Of a stretch of 64,000 nucleotides of DNA, positions 32,137-41,496 are shown one piece after another. The notes below the pieces were generated by a model that saw nothing but the letters and a program-made list of their open reading frames with translations, did no database searches and was not told the DNA's origin. Numbering within the stretch: position 1 is the stretch's first letter; each line of letters opens with the position of its first letter. This DNA comes from Sulfobacillus sp. GTDB taxonomy: Bacteria > Bacillota > Sulfobacillia > Sulfobacillales > Sulfobacillaceae. The DNA is taken from positions 21,906 to 85,905 of the forward strand of contig DAIDDL010000014.1 in the NCBI GenBank assembly GCA_027309085.1, in the 5' to 3' direction. The position numbers and the translations under genes were made by a program.

Positions 32137-32517
32137 ATGAAAAAGTGTCTCGTCCATATCACCCACGCCAACACGGAGTGGCATGTCCATTCTTTAGACG
32201 TCTTCGATGCCGCCGATCTTTTCGACCCCCTCGATCCTGCTCACATCACAGCACTCTATCAACACCAGACCCTATCGCTTAATGAGAATGAGCGGCTACA
32301 TGTCATCGACGCCCAAGAATTTCGTGAGCAATGGCTGATCGCCCTGAGCCAATTGTTTACGCACAACGCTTTCATGGCCATTACGCAACAGCTGCAAGTC
32401 TTGACTCCCGTCTTAACCGAACCGCCCGCCACCTTTGTGGCTGAATATCCCGAAAAAATCAAGCGCATTCTCGAAGATTTTCTCAGGTGTTGGATGCCTG
32501 GAGACCCGCCCTGTTAG
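32137..32517 (+). CDS. Hypothetical protein
   Basis: A 126-residue protein starting MKKCLVHITHANTEWHVHSL. GCGAGGAGA precedes the ATG. Mostly helical C-terminal half; no family recognised. Confidence 0.58.
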   Translation: MKKCLVHITHANTEWHVHSLDVFDAADLFDPLDPAHITALYQHQTLSLNENERLHVIDAQEFREQWLIALSQLFTHNAFMAITQQLQVLTPVLTEPPATFVAEYPEKIKRILEDFLRCWMPGDPPC

Positions 32518-32636
32518 ATCGCTCATTGGAAGAATCCGCGGCCCCTTTCCATACGGAAACCGCCATCCCTTCTCTAACCCGTCCTGGCGGACGGCTTTCA
32601 CTTTTCGGTATTCTTGTACCAAAGGAGACTGATCCC

Positions 32637-33713
32637 ATGCGTTTCGCCGGCCAAGCCCAACTCGGCTACTATCCCACCCCTCCCGCCACCCGGCACGCGC
32701 TAGCCAGCGCGTGCCGCCCCTCCGATTCTAAACCGTGGACAGTTTGTGACCCGTTCTGCGGCCCGGGTGACGCCTTAAACGCCTTCGCGACACCCTACCG
32801 CTACGGTATCGAACTGGATGACGGCCGGGCGGCCCAAGCACGGACAACGGATGCCACGATTCTGTCCGGCAATGCGTTTGACGCGCAGATCGCCCCGCAC
32901 AGTCTGTCTGCGCTCTTCCTCAACCCGCCCTACGATTATGACCCGATTCGCCACGCGCGCTATGAAGACTTGGCCTTACGCCACTTTGTCCCAACGCTCA
33001 AACCCCACGGCCTCGTCATCCTGATTTTTCCGCGCTCCAGCTGGTTAGCGGTGAATCAAGCGTGCATGGAATTGCCTCTCTCCGCTCCGGTGGGTCTCTG
33101 GCGCTTTCCCGACCCCGACTACGAGGCGTTTCAGCAAATTGTTCTCGTCGCGCACAAACTCGGTGTGCGGGACAATATCGACGCCGCGCACAGCATGTAC
33201 CGTTCCCTGCGTTATCGGTCGACTTTTTATGCCCTGTGGCCTCTCACCTTGCCCGCCCTGTCCGTACCCGCCGCGCAGCCCCTCACGCCTGAACAATTTA
33301 CCTGGCATCCGCTTCGCGAAGACACCATTCTCGACACGCTCGCCCACGATACGCATCTCCAAGCCTTAGTCCAACCTTCGACCCTTCCCCCGCCTACGCT
33401 ATCCCTCGATACGCCGATCGCCACCCCTATGACGCTCCACCGGGGCCATCTGGCAACGCTCTTGACTGCCGGACGCTTAACCGGCGTGATCGGCGAAGGA
33501 TCTCAACGTCACCTCGTCAAAGGCCGCGTCGTGCAACACACGGTCTCTATTGATGTCGTCGCCGCGGGGTTGAACCCCAAAACCACCCTGGGTGCCCACG
33601 AAACCCAGTATCAAGTCGTGCTGACCACCTTGCATGCCGATGGCACGCTGCGCACCTGGGAACCCGTGGCCGAGCCGGACGACGCGGAGGCGGACCTCGC
33701 GACCTCTTCCTAA
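32637..33713 (+). CDS. DUF6094-like DNA N6-adenine methyltransferase
   Basis: A 358-residue SAM-dependent methyltransferase. Motif I is CDPFCGPGDALNAFA and the catalytic motif IV is LNPPYDYD, typical of N6-adenine or related enzymes; Y-P-T-P near the start is also typical. About 150 C-terminal residues are unassigned. It lies just upstream of a SNF2-like helicase, a pairing I recall from phage and plasmid modules. AAAGGAGA precedes the ATG. Confidence 0.82.
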   Translation: MRFAGQAQLGYYPTPPATRHALASACRPSDSKPWTVCDPFCGPGDALNAFATPYRYGIELDDGRAAQARTTDATILSGNAFDAQIAPHSLSALFLNPPYDYDPIRHARYEDLALRHFVPTLKPHGLVILIFPRSSWLAVNQACMELPLSAPVGLWRFPDPDYEAFQQIVLVAHKLGVRDNIDAAHSMYRSLRYRSTFYALWPLTLPALSVPAAQPLTPEQFTWHPLREDTILDTLAHDTHLQALVQPSTLPPPTLSLDTPIATPMTLHRGHLATLLTAGRLTGVIGEGSQRHLVKGRVVQHTVSIDVVAAGLNPKTTLGAHETQYQVVLTTLHADGTLRTWEPVAEPDDAEADLATSS

Positions 33714-33750
33714 TTTCGCCCCTCACGCATTCTCTGACGTTCCCGCTATA

Positions 33751-33778
33751 CCCTGCCCGTGGTATCGGGCAGGGTTTT
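33751..33778 (+). terminator. Rho-independent terminator
   Basis: CCCTGCCC-gtggtatc-GGGCAGGG followed by TTTT. Confidence 0.75.
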
Positions 33779-33831
33779 CACAGGTTTGCTGGCTGCCCTC
33801 ACTTTTTTGATAGAATCCCCGAAAGGATGTC

Positions 33832-36678
33832 GTGATCCGTATGCGCTATCCGCATCTCCGTGTCGAAAATTCTACCAGTGACTATCACGTGCGCACGCGC
33901 TGGATGGCGTGGACCGACCGTGATCTCACACGGATCGCCGGTGTCGCCTTATTCGGACCCATGGCCACCGTCCAAGGGGTCACGGCCACTGTGCTCAATC
34001 ATCCCCCGCGTGCCGTCTCCTGGGAATGGGACCCTGATGATCCCCCGCTCACAGCGGCCTTCACCGCCCCGTCTTGGCCTCCTCTTTCGCAAACCATGCG
34101 CCGGGATGACACGCTCGGTCCCTTTAAAATTGTGTCCACGGCCTTCCCGATGAAAACCCGGGCCCAATGGAGTCAACAATTCCTCGTGCCCGAGTCCGTC
34201 TTTCCGACCCCCGGAACCGACCGGGGCGACACTTTTCTCCAGTTTCACTGGGGACCTGCCGATCAGTGGCCAGAGACCGCATGGACGGTCCTCCAATCGC
34301 TCGGAGTGCCCTTAGCCCCCTCTTGGCACACGGAGTTCTTTCAGGCACTCACCCAGGCCCACGCCACCTCCTCCGACCCCGCGAGTCTGCCCACCATTGA
34401 ACCGCTTCCCTTTTGGGCCGCCCACGACACGTTCGCCCCGATGCCGCTCCACTTCACGCATCTCGACCGCTTAGGCGACTGGGTCTCCACCCTTGTGCGC
34501 CGGTCAATCCTCGTGATTCCGCCCGGCACGGGTCCCAATCCTGCGGTGCCGCTGTCCCCGGAGACCACGCACCCCGACACCTATCTGCAAGCGTGGGCCC
34601 CCGCGTTAGGCCGCCAGCTGGATACCATGGTGGTGCCCCGTCACCCAGCCGGATCACCGCGGCCGGCCGCGTATGACATCTTAGCCCGGTCTCCCTATCC
34701 TGCCCAAGCCGATGTCATCCAAGCGGCGGCGCTGACTTTGCGCGACACGGGATCGGCCGTCATCGTGGGCGAGCAGGGCACCGGCAAAACGCTGATGATG
34801 GCGACCGTGCCCTGGGATCTCTGGCACCGTCAGCACCAGCGTGCGGGCTACCGCGTCTTGGTCATCGCGCCGGATCATCTCGTCCCCAAATGGATCCGCG
34901 AAATCCGCGAGACGATTCCGGGAGCTACCGCCACCAAAATTGACGACTGGCGCACGGTCTTGCACCAACGGGCCGCCTGGTCTCGCCCCGCGACTCATCC
35001 CGAGTACTGGGTACTGGGCCGAGACCGCGCCAAACTGAGTTACCGCACCCACTTTGCCGCACAGTGGTCCGTCCAGCGCGGGGGATGGGTTTGCCCCGAC
35101 TGCGGTCATCTCTTGGAACATCCTGAAACCCATCACGCCTGGGCCGAAACGATCAAGAAATCCCGATCCACACGCGCATGCCCGTTCTGTCACACGCCCT
35201 TGTGGGCCGCAGATAAGACGCTGCGCCGCATGGGGCCCATGCAGCTGTTGCGCCGCTACGCCACCCGCCGCTTTGATACGGTGATCGTCGATGAGGTGCA
35301 TGAGCTCAAAGGCGCGACCGAACAAGGCCAAGTCCTCGCGTGGGCCTCCCGTGTCGGCCGCACACTACTCGCCGGCACCGGCACGCTCGCCTCGGGCTAT
35401 GCCGATGATTTACACTTGCTCCAATGGCGTCTGCATCCCGCTTCCATGGTGACGGAAGGCCTCGATCACAACCGGCCGCAATGGACGCTCCAGCGCTATG
35501 GCCGCGTGCGCACGGTGACCCGCGAACCTTCTGCCGACACGGAATCCGATAAGCAGTACGGACGCCACGCGGCTCCCGTGACGACCACGAAACGATTGCC
35601 AGGCATTAGCCCGCTGTGGTATGCCACAAAGCTTGTCGATCGCGCGGTATTTCTCACGCTGGATGATTTGGGAGCCGACGCGCTGCCAGCCTACACCGAA
35701 ACGGTCCGCTGGGTTCCCATGGATGACGATCAAGCCCGCTGGATAACCCTGGCCATCGGCATCTTGCGCGACGCGGCCACCCAAGCCTTACAACGCGGGT
35801 CGCGGCGACTCTTAGGAGCCCTCGTGTCCACGGCCCTGACGTTGCCCGATGAACCCTGGCAATCCTTAATCTTAGACCATCACGAACATCTGTCGTACCA
35901 GCCGTCCTTAACCCCAGACCGCGTGTATCCCAAAGAGCAAGCGGTGCTCGATGATGTTTTGGCCGAAATTCAGGCAGGCCGAAAGGTCTGGGTCTATACG
36001 CCGTACACCAAAACGCATCCGCAAGCCGACCGCTTAGCGCAACTCTTCCGCGATCACGGCTTGCGGACCGCCGTGCTGACAGACGCCGTCGCGCGCGACA
36101 CCCGGGAAACCTGGGTGGCCCAGCAGGTTCGTCAAGGCGTGCAGGTGGTCATTTCCCACCCCCAATTGGTCGAAACGGGACTAGACTTGCTGGACTTTCC
36201 CAGCATCTTCTGGTTTGCCACCGGCTACAATCTCTTCCGCTTGCGCCAAGCCTCCCGCCGCGCCTGGCGCTTAGGCCAGCGCCAACCGTGTATGGTGCGC
36301 TTCTACGCCTATCAAGACACAATGCAGGAACAAGCCTTGATGCTGATGGCGCAAAAGCTCGATGTCGCCAAGGCCTTGGAAGGCCAGCTTTCCCTCGAAG
36401 GTCTGCAAACGGTGAGCAATGACACGGGTTCGCTCGATCTGGCCCGGGTGCTGGTGCAAGGCTTAGAGACGACGATCGATGTCTCAGCAGTCTGGAAAAC
36501 AGCGGCAGCGGCCGCTCTGCCGATTCCTGCACCGCCCTGTAAGGAACCTGATTTCCCCTCCTCTCCGCCGTCTCCCGCTTCCGACCCCGTGGTGGTGCCG
36601 TGGGCGGCCTTAACCCGCCGTAAACGTCGGGTCCGGCCCGCTGCTGATGATCCGAATCAAATCAGTTTTGGGTTTTAA
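33832..36678 (+). CDS. SNF2/DEAD-like helicase with zinc-finger insert
   Basis: A 948-residue superfamily 2 ATPase. Walker A is GEQGTGKTLM (about residue 320), motif II is IVDEVHEL. Between them sits a four-Cys insert, C-P-D-C ... C-P-F-C (~residues 420-460). The C-terminal RecA-like lobe ends in the SNF2-type motif VI QASRRAWRLGQRQPC. The first ~280 residues are unassigned. It probably moves along double-stranded DNA and works with the methyltransferase before it. The start is GTG 33832 behind GAAAGGA; ATG 33841 is possible. Confidence 0.86.
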   Translation: MIRMRYPHLRVENSTSDYHVRTRWMAWTDRDLTRIAGVALFGPMATVQGVTATVLNHPPRAVSWEWDPDDPPLTAAFTAPSWPPLSQTMRRDDTLGPFKIVSTAFPMKTRAQWSQQFLVPESVFPTPGTDRGDTFLQFHWGPADQWPETAWTVLQSLGVPLAPSWHTEFFQALTQAHATSSDPASLPTIEPLPFWAAHDTFAPMPLHFTHLDRLGDWVSTLVRRSILVIPPGTGPNPAVPLSPETTHPDTYLQAWAPALGRQLDTMVVPRHPAGSPRPAAYDILARSPYPAQADVIQAAALTLRDTGSAVIVGEQGTGKTLMMATVPWDLWHRQHQRAGYRVLVIAPDHLVPKWIREIRETIPGATATKIDDWRTVLHQRAAWSRPATHPEYWVLGRDRAKLSYRTHFAAQWSVQRGGWVCPDCGHLLEHPETHHAWAETIKKSRSTRACPFCHTPLWAADKTLRRMGPMQLLRRYATRRFDTVIVDEVHELKGATEQGQVLAWASRVGRTLLAGTGTLASGYADDLHLLQWRLHPASMVTEGLDHNRPQWTLQRYGRVRTVTREPSADTESDKQYGRHAAPVTTTKRLPGISPLWYATKLVDRAVFLTLDDLGADALPAYTETVRWVPMDDDQARWITLAIGILRDAATQALQRGSRRLLGALVSTALTLPDEPWQSLILDHHEHLSYQPSLTPDRVYPKEQAVLDDVLAEIQAGRKVWVYTPYTKTHPQADRLAQLFRDHGLRTAVLTDAVARDTRETWVAQQVRQGVQVVISHPQLVETGLDLLDFPSIFWFATGYNLFRLRQASRRAWRLGQRQPCMVRFYAYQDTMQEQALMLMAQKLDVAKALEGQLSLEGLQTVSNDTGSLDLARVLVQGLETTIDVSAVWKTAAAAALPIPAPPCKEPDFPSSPPSPASDPVVVPWAALTRRKRRVRPAADDPNQISFGF

Positions 36679-36699
36679 CCGAAAGGAAGGATGGATCCG

Positions 36700-36837
36700 A
36701 TGACGTATTGTCCCTTATGCGCGTCGCTGCTCCTGCTTATACGCGATCCGGCCACGAGCGACCTGTGGCAAGGGTGCCCGGATTGCGGCTGGATGACGCC
36801 CGATGACCTCTCCATCCCGGAACGTTCGGCCTCCTAA
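36700..36837 (+). CDS. Small zinc-ribbon protein
   Basis: A 45-residue protein with C-P-L-C at residues 4-7 and C-P-D-C 22 residues later. GAAAGGAAGG lies upstream of the ATG. Its stop codon is inside the terminator stem. Confidence 0.6.
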   Translation: MTYCPLCASLLLLIRDPATSDLWQGCPDCGWMTPDDLSIPERSAS

Positions 36838-36877
36838 GCCTTTTGGGGGAGCGTGAATGCTCCCCCAAAAGGCTTAG
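36834..36877. terminator. Very long bidirectional terminator hairpin
   Basis: A 19-base perfect stem, CTAAGCCTTTTGGGGGAGC at 36834-36852, pairs with 36859-36877 around the loop GTGAAT. Confidence 0.75.
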
Positions 36878-36987
36878 GCCTATTATACGGTTTTTGCGCT
36901 ATAGACTCCTGACTCTGCGCTCAAACCCTGATGCCGCTACTTCGCACCCCAGCCTTTCCAGCACAATGGGCCTGCGAAGTTCCTCTT

Positions 36988-37008
36988 AGCACGGCCTTGC
37001 GCCGTGCT
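36988..37008 (+). terminator. Hairpin upstream of 37053 gene
   Basis: AGCACGGC-cttgc-GCCGTGCT followed by GGTGTTT. Confidence 0.45.
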
Positions 37009-37052
37009 GGTGTTTCACCCGTTCCCATGTCTTATCCCAGGAGACACACCTC

Positions 37053-37529
37053 ATGCCTACGCCCTTTGTCCTTCCCACCATCCCCCGCTGGCGGCTCTTG
37101 CTGACCGCTGATGGCGTCATCGGACTCCATCCTGACGGCCAAAAAGCCTTTGACACCAATGATTTGGGCACAGTGCTCGACGCACTGGATCCTGCCGACC
37201 TTTGCGCAGAATCCGTCGCCCTCTGCACGGCGGCCTTGTTAGGCGTGTCGCCGTCTTCACGCACTCCCGTCGCCGTCATCGCCCCACCGGACACCCAGGC
37301 GTCCCTCACCACGCTTGCGACGCTGCACGGCTTTGTCCCGTCAGAAGAGCTTATCGAACCTCTCATCGCTGCCTATGTGCTGGCGGTCTGGCCCACCGTG
37401 ACGATGACCGCCGCACTCGCCGCGTTATCGCCGAGGCTTCCGTTCATTATGGTGCATCCCGCATCCTTGCCCGATGCTGTCCCTTCCATGCATCTCCATC
37501 CTCGCACGTTCTCCCTTGACCCGTCCTAA
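37053..37529 (+). CDS. Hypothetical protein
   Basis: A 158-residue protein (MPTPFVLPTIPRWRLLLTAD...) with an alternating strand/helix pattern. CAGGAGA precedes the ATG. Its 3' end overlaps a terminator. No family recognised. Confidence 0.6.
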   Translation: MPTPFVLPTIPRWRLLLTADGVIGLHPDGQKAFDTNDLGTVLDALDPADLCAESVALCTAALLGVSPSSRTPVAVIAPPDTQASLTTLATLHGFVPSEELIEPLIAAYVLAVWPTVTMTAALAALSPRLPFIMVHPASLPDAVPSMHLHPRTFSLDPS

Positions 37530-37538
37530 CGGACGGGT
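37519..37538 (+). terminator. Terminator hairpin
   Basis: ACCCGTCC-taac-GGACGGGT overlaps the stop codon of the preceding gene. Confidence 0.5.
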
Positions 37539-37666
37539 AATGCGTGAACCGTTAATACGCCCCAGACTAGACGTCAGACATGTTCCTCCCATAGGGAAAC
37601 ATGTCGCATTAGCCCGTCCTCACGGACCGTGTCATTGCGATTTCACACGAAAGGATGAGATCCCCT

Positions 37667-38095
37667 ATGTCGCTGTTGCCATTCACCACGCAAGCCTTTG
37701 CGCACTATGTCCAGACTCACACTGATCATCCTGACTGGTCGTTAATCGCTCCCAAATTCTACGTCAATCCCACTAACCCGTGGGGCAAAGCCGACCGGAT
37801 CGACACGCTCATGGGCACCTGGTATGCCCCGCGCCATTTCATCGGACAATTTCTCATGGTCTATCCGGCTAACACTGACCCCTATGGCGATCCCTACTAC
37901 ACCTATCTCACCAACATGGCTTCCGAAGGCTGGAACAACTTTCTGGATCATGCCGAATGCCGCCGCCTTACGGAACTCCACCAGATGGGCTTTCGACGCA
38001 TTGCCGCTGACCACTTGCCCCCAGGCGTCCTCAATGGATTTTGTGGATACTGGCACAATTTTCTCCACGATGTCCGGCACTCTCTCAGCGCATAA
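37667..38095 (+). CDS. Hypothetical protein
   Basis: A 142-residue aromatic-rich protein (MSLLPFTTQAFAHYVQTHTD...). AAAGGATGA precedes the ATG at 37667. No family recognised. Confidence 0.6.
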   Translation: MSLLPFTTQAFAHYVQTHTDHPDWSLIAPKFYVNPTNPWGKADRIDTLMGTWYAPRHFIGQFLMVYPANTDPYGDPYYTYLTNMASEGWNNFLDHAECRRLTELHQMGFRRIAADHLPPGVLNGFCGYWHNFLHDVRHSLSA

Positions 38096-38098
38096 GCT

Positions 38099-38120
38099 AG
38101 CCCGGCCTTATGGCCGGGCT
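38099..38120 (+). terminator. Terminator hairpin
   Basis: AGCCCGGCC-ttat-GGCCGGGCT. Confidence 0.65.
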
Positions 38121-38149
38121 TCCTGACCTCTCGTCAGAAAGGAGCTCCA

Positions 38150-38314
38150 ATGTCTACACCGTCTCCCAAACCCTCTCGCGGCCGGATCTCGTATTTACCG
38201 CACGCGACCATTCGCCTCGGACCCCATCACTGGTATATTCGCTCCCGGTGGCTATGGGCCGTCATTGCCGCCGGGCGCACTCTCTCCCACCATCTTTTCC
38301 ACAAAGGAGCGTGA
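38150..38314 (+). CDS. Small basic protein
   Basis: A 54-residue protein (MSTPSPKPSRGRISYLPHAT...). AAAGGAGCTCCA precedes the ATG. It ends 4 bases before the exonuclease start and contains that gene's ribosome-binding site. Confidence 0.5.
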   Translation: MSTPSPKPSRGRISYLPHATIRLGPHHWYIRSRWLWAVIAAGRTLSHHLFHKGA

Positions 38315-38318
38315 TCAT

Positions 38319-39413
38319 ATGACACCGTCCGTTCTCCCACAGGAGACATTCACCACCCAGACCTTGCACGAAACGGCGTTAGCCGACGCTCGGGCCGCCA
38401 ATCCTTTCGACCCGCGCGAGATCCGCCTCTCGGCCGCCGGCGGCTGTCCCCGCCAGCAAACGTTGCGGATCTTAGGCGCTCCCCAGGCCCCGGAATCCGT
38501 CACGCAGCTGAGCATCTTTCACGCCGGCCACTACTGGGAAGATTATCTGGCCAGTCTCTGGGAAGCCCGGTATCCCGGTCAGGTCAATCGCCAAGTCACC
38601 GTCGAAACCCAATATGGCACCGGTCATATCGATCTCTGGGTGGAACCGATTCATCACCTCGTCGAATGCAAAACCACCAAAGTCGCCCGACGTGCGCAGT
38701 TGCCGCTCGACGAACACCTGGATCAGGTCAACCTCTATCTCCACTTTTGGGGCAACGCCCACGGCGCCACCGGCGAAATCGCCTATCTCCTCAAAGAAAC
38801 CGGCGAAATTCTCACCTTTCCAGTCGTCTACGATCCCCACCGGATTCCCCGCCTCTTAGAGCGGTTGGATCAGATTCTGATTGCGGTGCAAATCGACCAA
38901 CAGCCGCTGCCGATTCCCGAAGACGCTGCGCCCTTCCAATTCCCCTGCGGCTGGATGGACGCCTATGGCCAATTTACCAAATGTCCCTTTTGGGCCCATT
39001 GCTGGGGCGAACCCACGATTCCTGATGACGCCGATGAGACGCTCATTGTGGACGCTCCTGAGACGTGGATCGACTCATTACAAACGTATGCCACCGCGGT
39101 CACCGCCATCAAAGACACCAAACAGGCCTTAAAGCCGTACGAGCAAATCAAAAAAGACACCGAAGCCGCCTTAAAAGACTGGTTTGATGCCTATCCCATC
39201 GCCGGCTTGCGGATTCCTGACGGCACGTTGCGCCGGACCATCAGCAAAGCATCCGATTCCTGGGATGTCCCCCAAGCGTTAGCCGATGGCGCGATTACGC
39301 CTGAGCAAATCGCCCCCTACACCACTCACCAACCCGGCCGCGTCACATGGCGGTGGGAAACGCCCAAACCGCCCAAAACTTCTCACAAAAAATCTCCCAC
39401 CCCGCAGGACTAA
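38319..39413 (+). CDS. RecB/Cas4-type Fe-S exonuclease
   Basis: A 364-residue PD-(D/E)XK nuclease. Active-site elements are GHIDLWVEPIHHLVECKTTK (Asp and E-x-K) and the downstream helix DQVNLYLHFWG (Q-x-x-x-Y). A Cys near residue 48 (GGCPRQQTLR) and the cluster C-G-W-M-D ... KCPFWAHCWG supply four cysteines, as in Cas4/AddB-type iron-sulfur nucleases. Beside an ERF annealing protein it probably resects DNA ends for recombination, like a phage exonuclease. AAAGGAG lies 9 bases before the ATG. Confidence 0.86.
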   Translation: MTPSVLPQETFTTQTLHETALADARAANPFDPREIRLSAAGGCPRQQTLRILGAPQAPESVTQLSIFHAGHYWEDYLASLWEARYPGQVNRQVTVETQYGTGHIDLWVEPIHHLVECKTTKVARRAQLPLDEHLDQVNLYLHFWGNAHGATGEIAYLLKETGEILTFPVVYDPHRIPRLLERLDQILIAVQIDQQPLPIPEDAAPFQFPCGWMDAYGQFTKCPFWAHCWGEPTIPDDADETLIVDAPETWIDSLQTYATAVTAIKDTKQALKPYEQIKKDTEAALKDWFDAYPIAGLRIPDGTLRRTISKASDSWDVPQALADGAITPEQIAPYTTHQPGRVTWRWETPKPPKTSHKKSPTPQD

Positions 39414-39428
39414 AGGAGACGACTGCTC

Positions 39429-39701
39429 ATGGCGTATCTCAGCACCATCACGATTGATCCCACCACACAGTCCGTGACCTTCCGCGATCATGGCTTGGTC
39501 GTGACGGTCACTCATCATGCCTTACAACGCGCCGCCTTGCAATTCGGCCATAGCGTCACCCCCTTCGACATTTCCGTCGATACCATTCGTGATCCGGCCC
39601 GGCGCGTTACCCAAGAAGCCATTCATGCAGCGTGGGTGGCCAAGGCCGCCCAAGTCCTAGTCCCGTGGACATCCGCTGCTTCTCGTGCCGCCACGCCGTA
39701 A
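39429..39701 (+). CDS. Hypothetical protein between exonuclease and ERF genes
   Basis: A 90-residue protein (MAYLSTITIDPTTQSVTFRD...), AAAGGAGACGA upstream. By position probably part of the recombination module. No family recognised. Confidence 0.6.
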   Translation: MAYLSTITIDPTTQSVTFRDHGLVVTVTHHALQRAALQFGHSVTPFDISVDTIRDPARRVTQEAIHAAWVAKAAQVLVPWTSAASRAATP

Positions 39702-39706
39702 CTGTT

Positions 39707-39728
39707 AGCAGGCCGGAAACGGCCTGCT
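39707..39728 (+). terminator. Terminator hairpin
   Basis: AGCAGGCC-ggaaac-GGCCTGCT followed by CTTCTCTCTCTT. Confidence 0.55.
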
Positions 39729-39774
39729 CTTCTCTCTCTTGTCCTATCCATCATTCAAAGGAGGGGTTAACCCC

Positions 39775-40656
39775 ATGACCACACTGCCAATGATCCACAC
39801 ATCCACCGATATCCAGGAATCCCTTCCCGCTCAAACCCACCTGTATGCCAAGCTCGCCCGCGTCTTCGGCAAAATTCACCGCGTGCCCAAACGCGGCCGC
39901 AACGATTTCCACAAGTATGACTATGCCACGGCCGCGGATGTCTTAGATGCGGTCCGTATTCCCTTAGCCGAAGAAAACATTTTTATCTTTCCTAAGACGG
40001 AGGATGTCACCCAAGTCGAGTGGATCACGCCCAAAGACAAACCGACTCAATGGAAAACGACCGTGACGCTCTCGTTTACCTTCTGCGATGGCGACACGGG
40101 CGCGACCCTGCAAACGATCTTCAAAGGCGAAGGCATTGACGCCCTCGACAAGGGGTTGCCCAAAGCGCTGACGGCCGCCACCAAATACTTTCTCCAAACG
40201 ACCTTTCTCGTCTCCACGGGCGATGATCCGGAATCCGATGTCAAACTCGATATGATCGCCGAAGGCTTTCCGAAGCCGCCGCAAAATCCGCAGACCACTT
40301 ATGGCAAGTCCGCGTCAAAGGTCTCGGCGGCTGCCAAAAGCAGTCCGCCCAAAAACGCCCAAGCGACCCCGAAACCCTCTGCTGCTCCGGCCACGCCTCC
40401 GGCACCGGTTGCCCCTCCAGCAGAATCCGTACCCCTACAAGCCGCGTCCAAGGAAGATCTCTCGCGTGATCAGCTCGGCCTGTTAGCGGCATTGATGAGC
40501 AAACAACACATGACGCCAGAAACCTTAATGGCCGGCATTGCCACACAGTTCGGCTGGACCCTGGACAATCCTCGACATTTAACGGTCGAACAATACACCC
40601 AAGTAATCCAATGGCTGCAAACCCCACCGGATGCTCCGACAGCCGCTGCATCCTAA
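39775..40656 (+). CDS. erf: ERF-family ssDNA-annealing protein
   Basis: A 293-residue protein. The ERF core is clear: HKYDYATAADVLDAVRIPLA, then GEGIDALDKGLPKALTAATK and FLVSTGDDPESD. A long Ala/Pro linker leads to a helical C-terminal domain (LSRDQLGLLAALMSKQHMTP). ERF proteins anneal complementary strands in phage recombination and pair with an exonuclease, here the gene at 38319. AAAGGAGGGG precedes the ATG. Confidence 0.9.
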   Translation: MTTLPMIHTSTDIQESLPAQTHLYAKLARVFGKIHRVPKRGRNDFHKYDYATAADVLDAVRIPLAEENIFIFPKTEDVTQVEWITPKDKPTQWKTTVTLSFTFCDGDTGATLQTIFKGEGIDALDKGLPKALTAATKYFLQTTFLVSTGDDPESDVKLDMIAEGFPKPPQNPQTTYGKSASKVSAAAKSSPPKNAQATPKPSAAPATPPAPVAPPAESVPLQAASKEDLSRDQLGLLAALMSKQHMTPETLMAGIATQFGWTLDNPRHLTVEQYTQVIQWLQTPPDAPTAAAS

Positions 40657-40683
40657 CTCTCTATCGGCATTCACCCCATTCTC

Positions 40684-40707
40684 GGGGGCTGCCATGAGGC
40701 AGCCCCC
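40684..40707 (+). terminator. Terminator hairpin
   Basis: GGGGGCTGCC-atga-GGCAGCCCCC. Confidence 0.65.
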
Positions 40708-40727
40708 TCACAAGGAGATGTTCTTCC

Positions 40728-41033
40728 ATGATGCATCACACTAAGCCTTCCCAAGCTTCTGCCAAAGATTCTACTCTGCTGACCACGCACCACATCGCCC
40801 CAGCCCCATTCGACGCCCGCTGCTGGTGCGGCAAAGCCGCGACCATCACGCGCACCACACCTGAAGTCACGTCCCACTACTGTGCGCGCCACTGGATGCT
40901 CTGGCTCCAGTATGTCACCCGTGATCTCGAAAAGCCGACGACCGCCTCCACAATATCTTTAGCCTTCGCAATTCCGGCGCTCCAGCGAGGTGAGTCCCAT
41001 GCGTTATCCGCCATGGCTTCCGCGTTGGCGTAA
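40728..41033 (+). CDS. Small Cys/His protein
   Basis: A 101-residue protein with C-W-C-G and C-A-R-H, a possible single zinc site. ACAAGGAGA precedes two adjacent ATG codons (40728, 40731). It overlaps the HNH gene by 35 bases. Confidence 0.58.
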   Translation: MMHHTKPSQASAKDSTLLTTHHIAPAPFDARCWCGKAATITRTTPEVTSHYCARHWMLWLQYVTRDLEKPTTASTISLAFAIPALQRGESHALSAMASALA

Positions 41034-41496
41034 CGATCTCGCGCACTGTAATGACTTTTTGCATCGCCAGTGCGATGCAGGGTCTGCCCCGTGGCTGGCT
41101 ATTGTCCGCCAGCCCTATCCCCGGCATATGCGCACGGTCCCCACGGTCCTCAAACACTATCTTCTGCACGATTTGCAAGGCCACCAGTGCATTTGGTGTG
41201 GCCGCACCGTCGCCACCCCCCACGCCACCATTGAGCACGTCATTCCCTTTGATAGTGCGTTGTGGCCGCAAATGACGCCGCTCGAACAACTCCTGAGTCT
41301 GCGCGTCAGCCACGATACCTGCAATCATCGCTACGCGACTTTACGCCGCAACCTGCCACGCTGGGCCCTTGCCCAAGACCTATGGCGCTGGCGCGCGATT
41401 CAGCAGGTCTTATCCCACGATTCCTATTGGGCCTGCTGGATTCCCCATGACTCGATCCAGAAAGAGGGGCTCTCCCATGTTTGTGCTCTATCTTGA
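40999..41496 (+). CDS. HNH endonuclease
   Basis: A 165-residue HNH protein: QCIWCGRTV, then ATIEHVIPFD with the catalytic His, then the SHDTCNHRYATLRRN helix with Cys, Asn and His. Phage-type HNH nucleases cleave DNA in packaging, homing or recombination. GAGGTGAG precedes the ATG. It sits at the end of the ERF/exonuclease module. Confidence 0.85.
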   Translation: MRYPPWLPRWRNDLAHCNDFLHRQCDAGSAPWLAIVRQPYPRHMRTVPTVLKHYLLHDLQGHQCIWCGRTVATPHATIEHVIPFDSALWPQMTPLEQLLSLRVSHDTCNHRYATLRRNLPRWALAQDLWRWRAIQQVLSHDSYWACWIPHDSIQKEGLSHVCALS

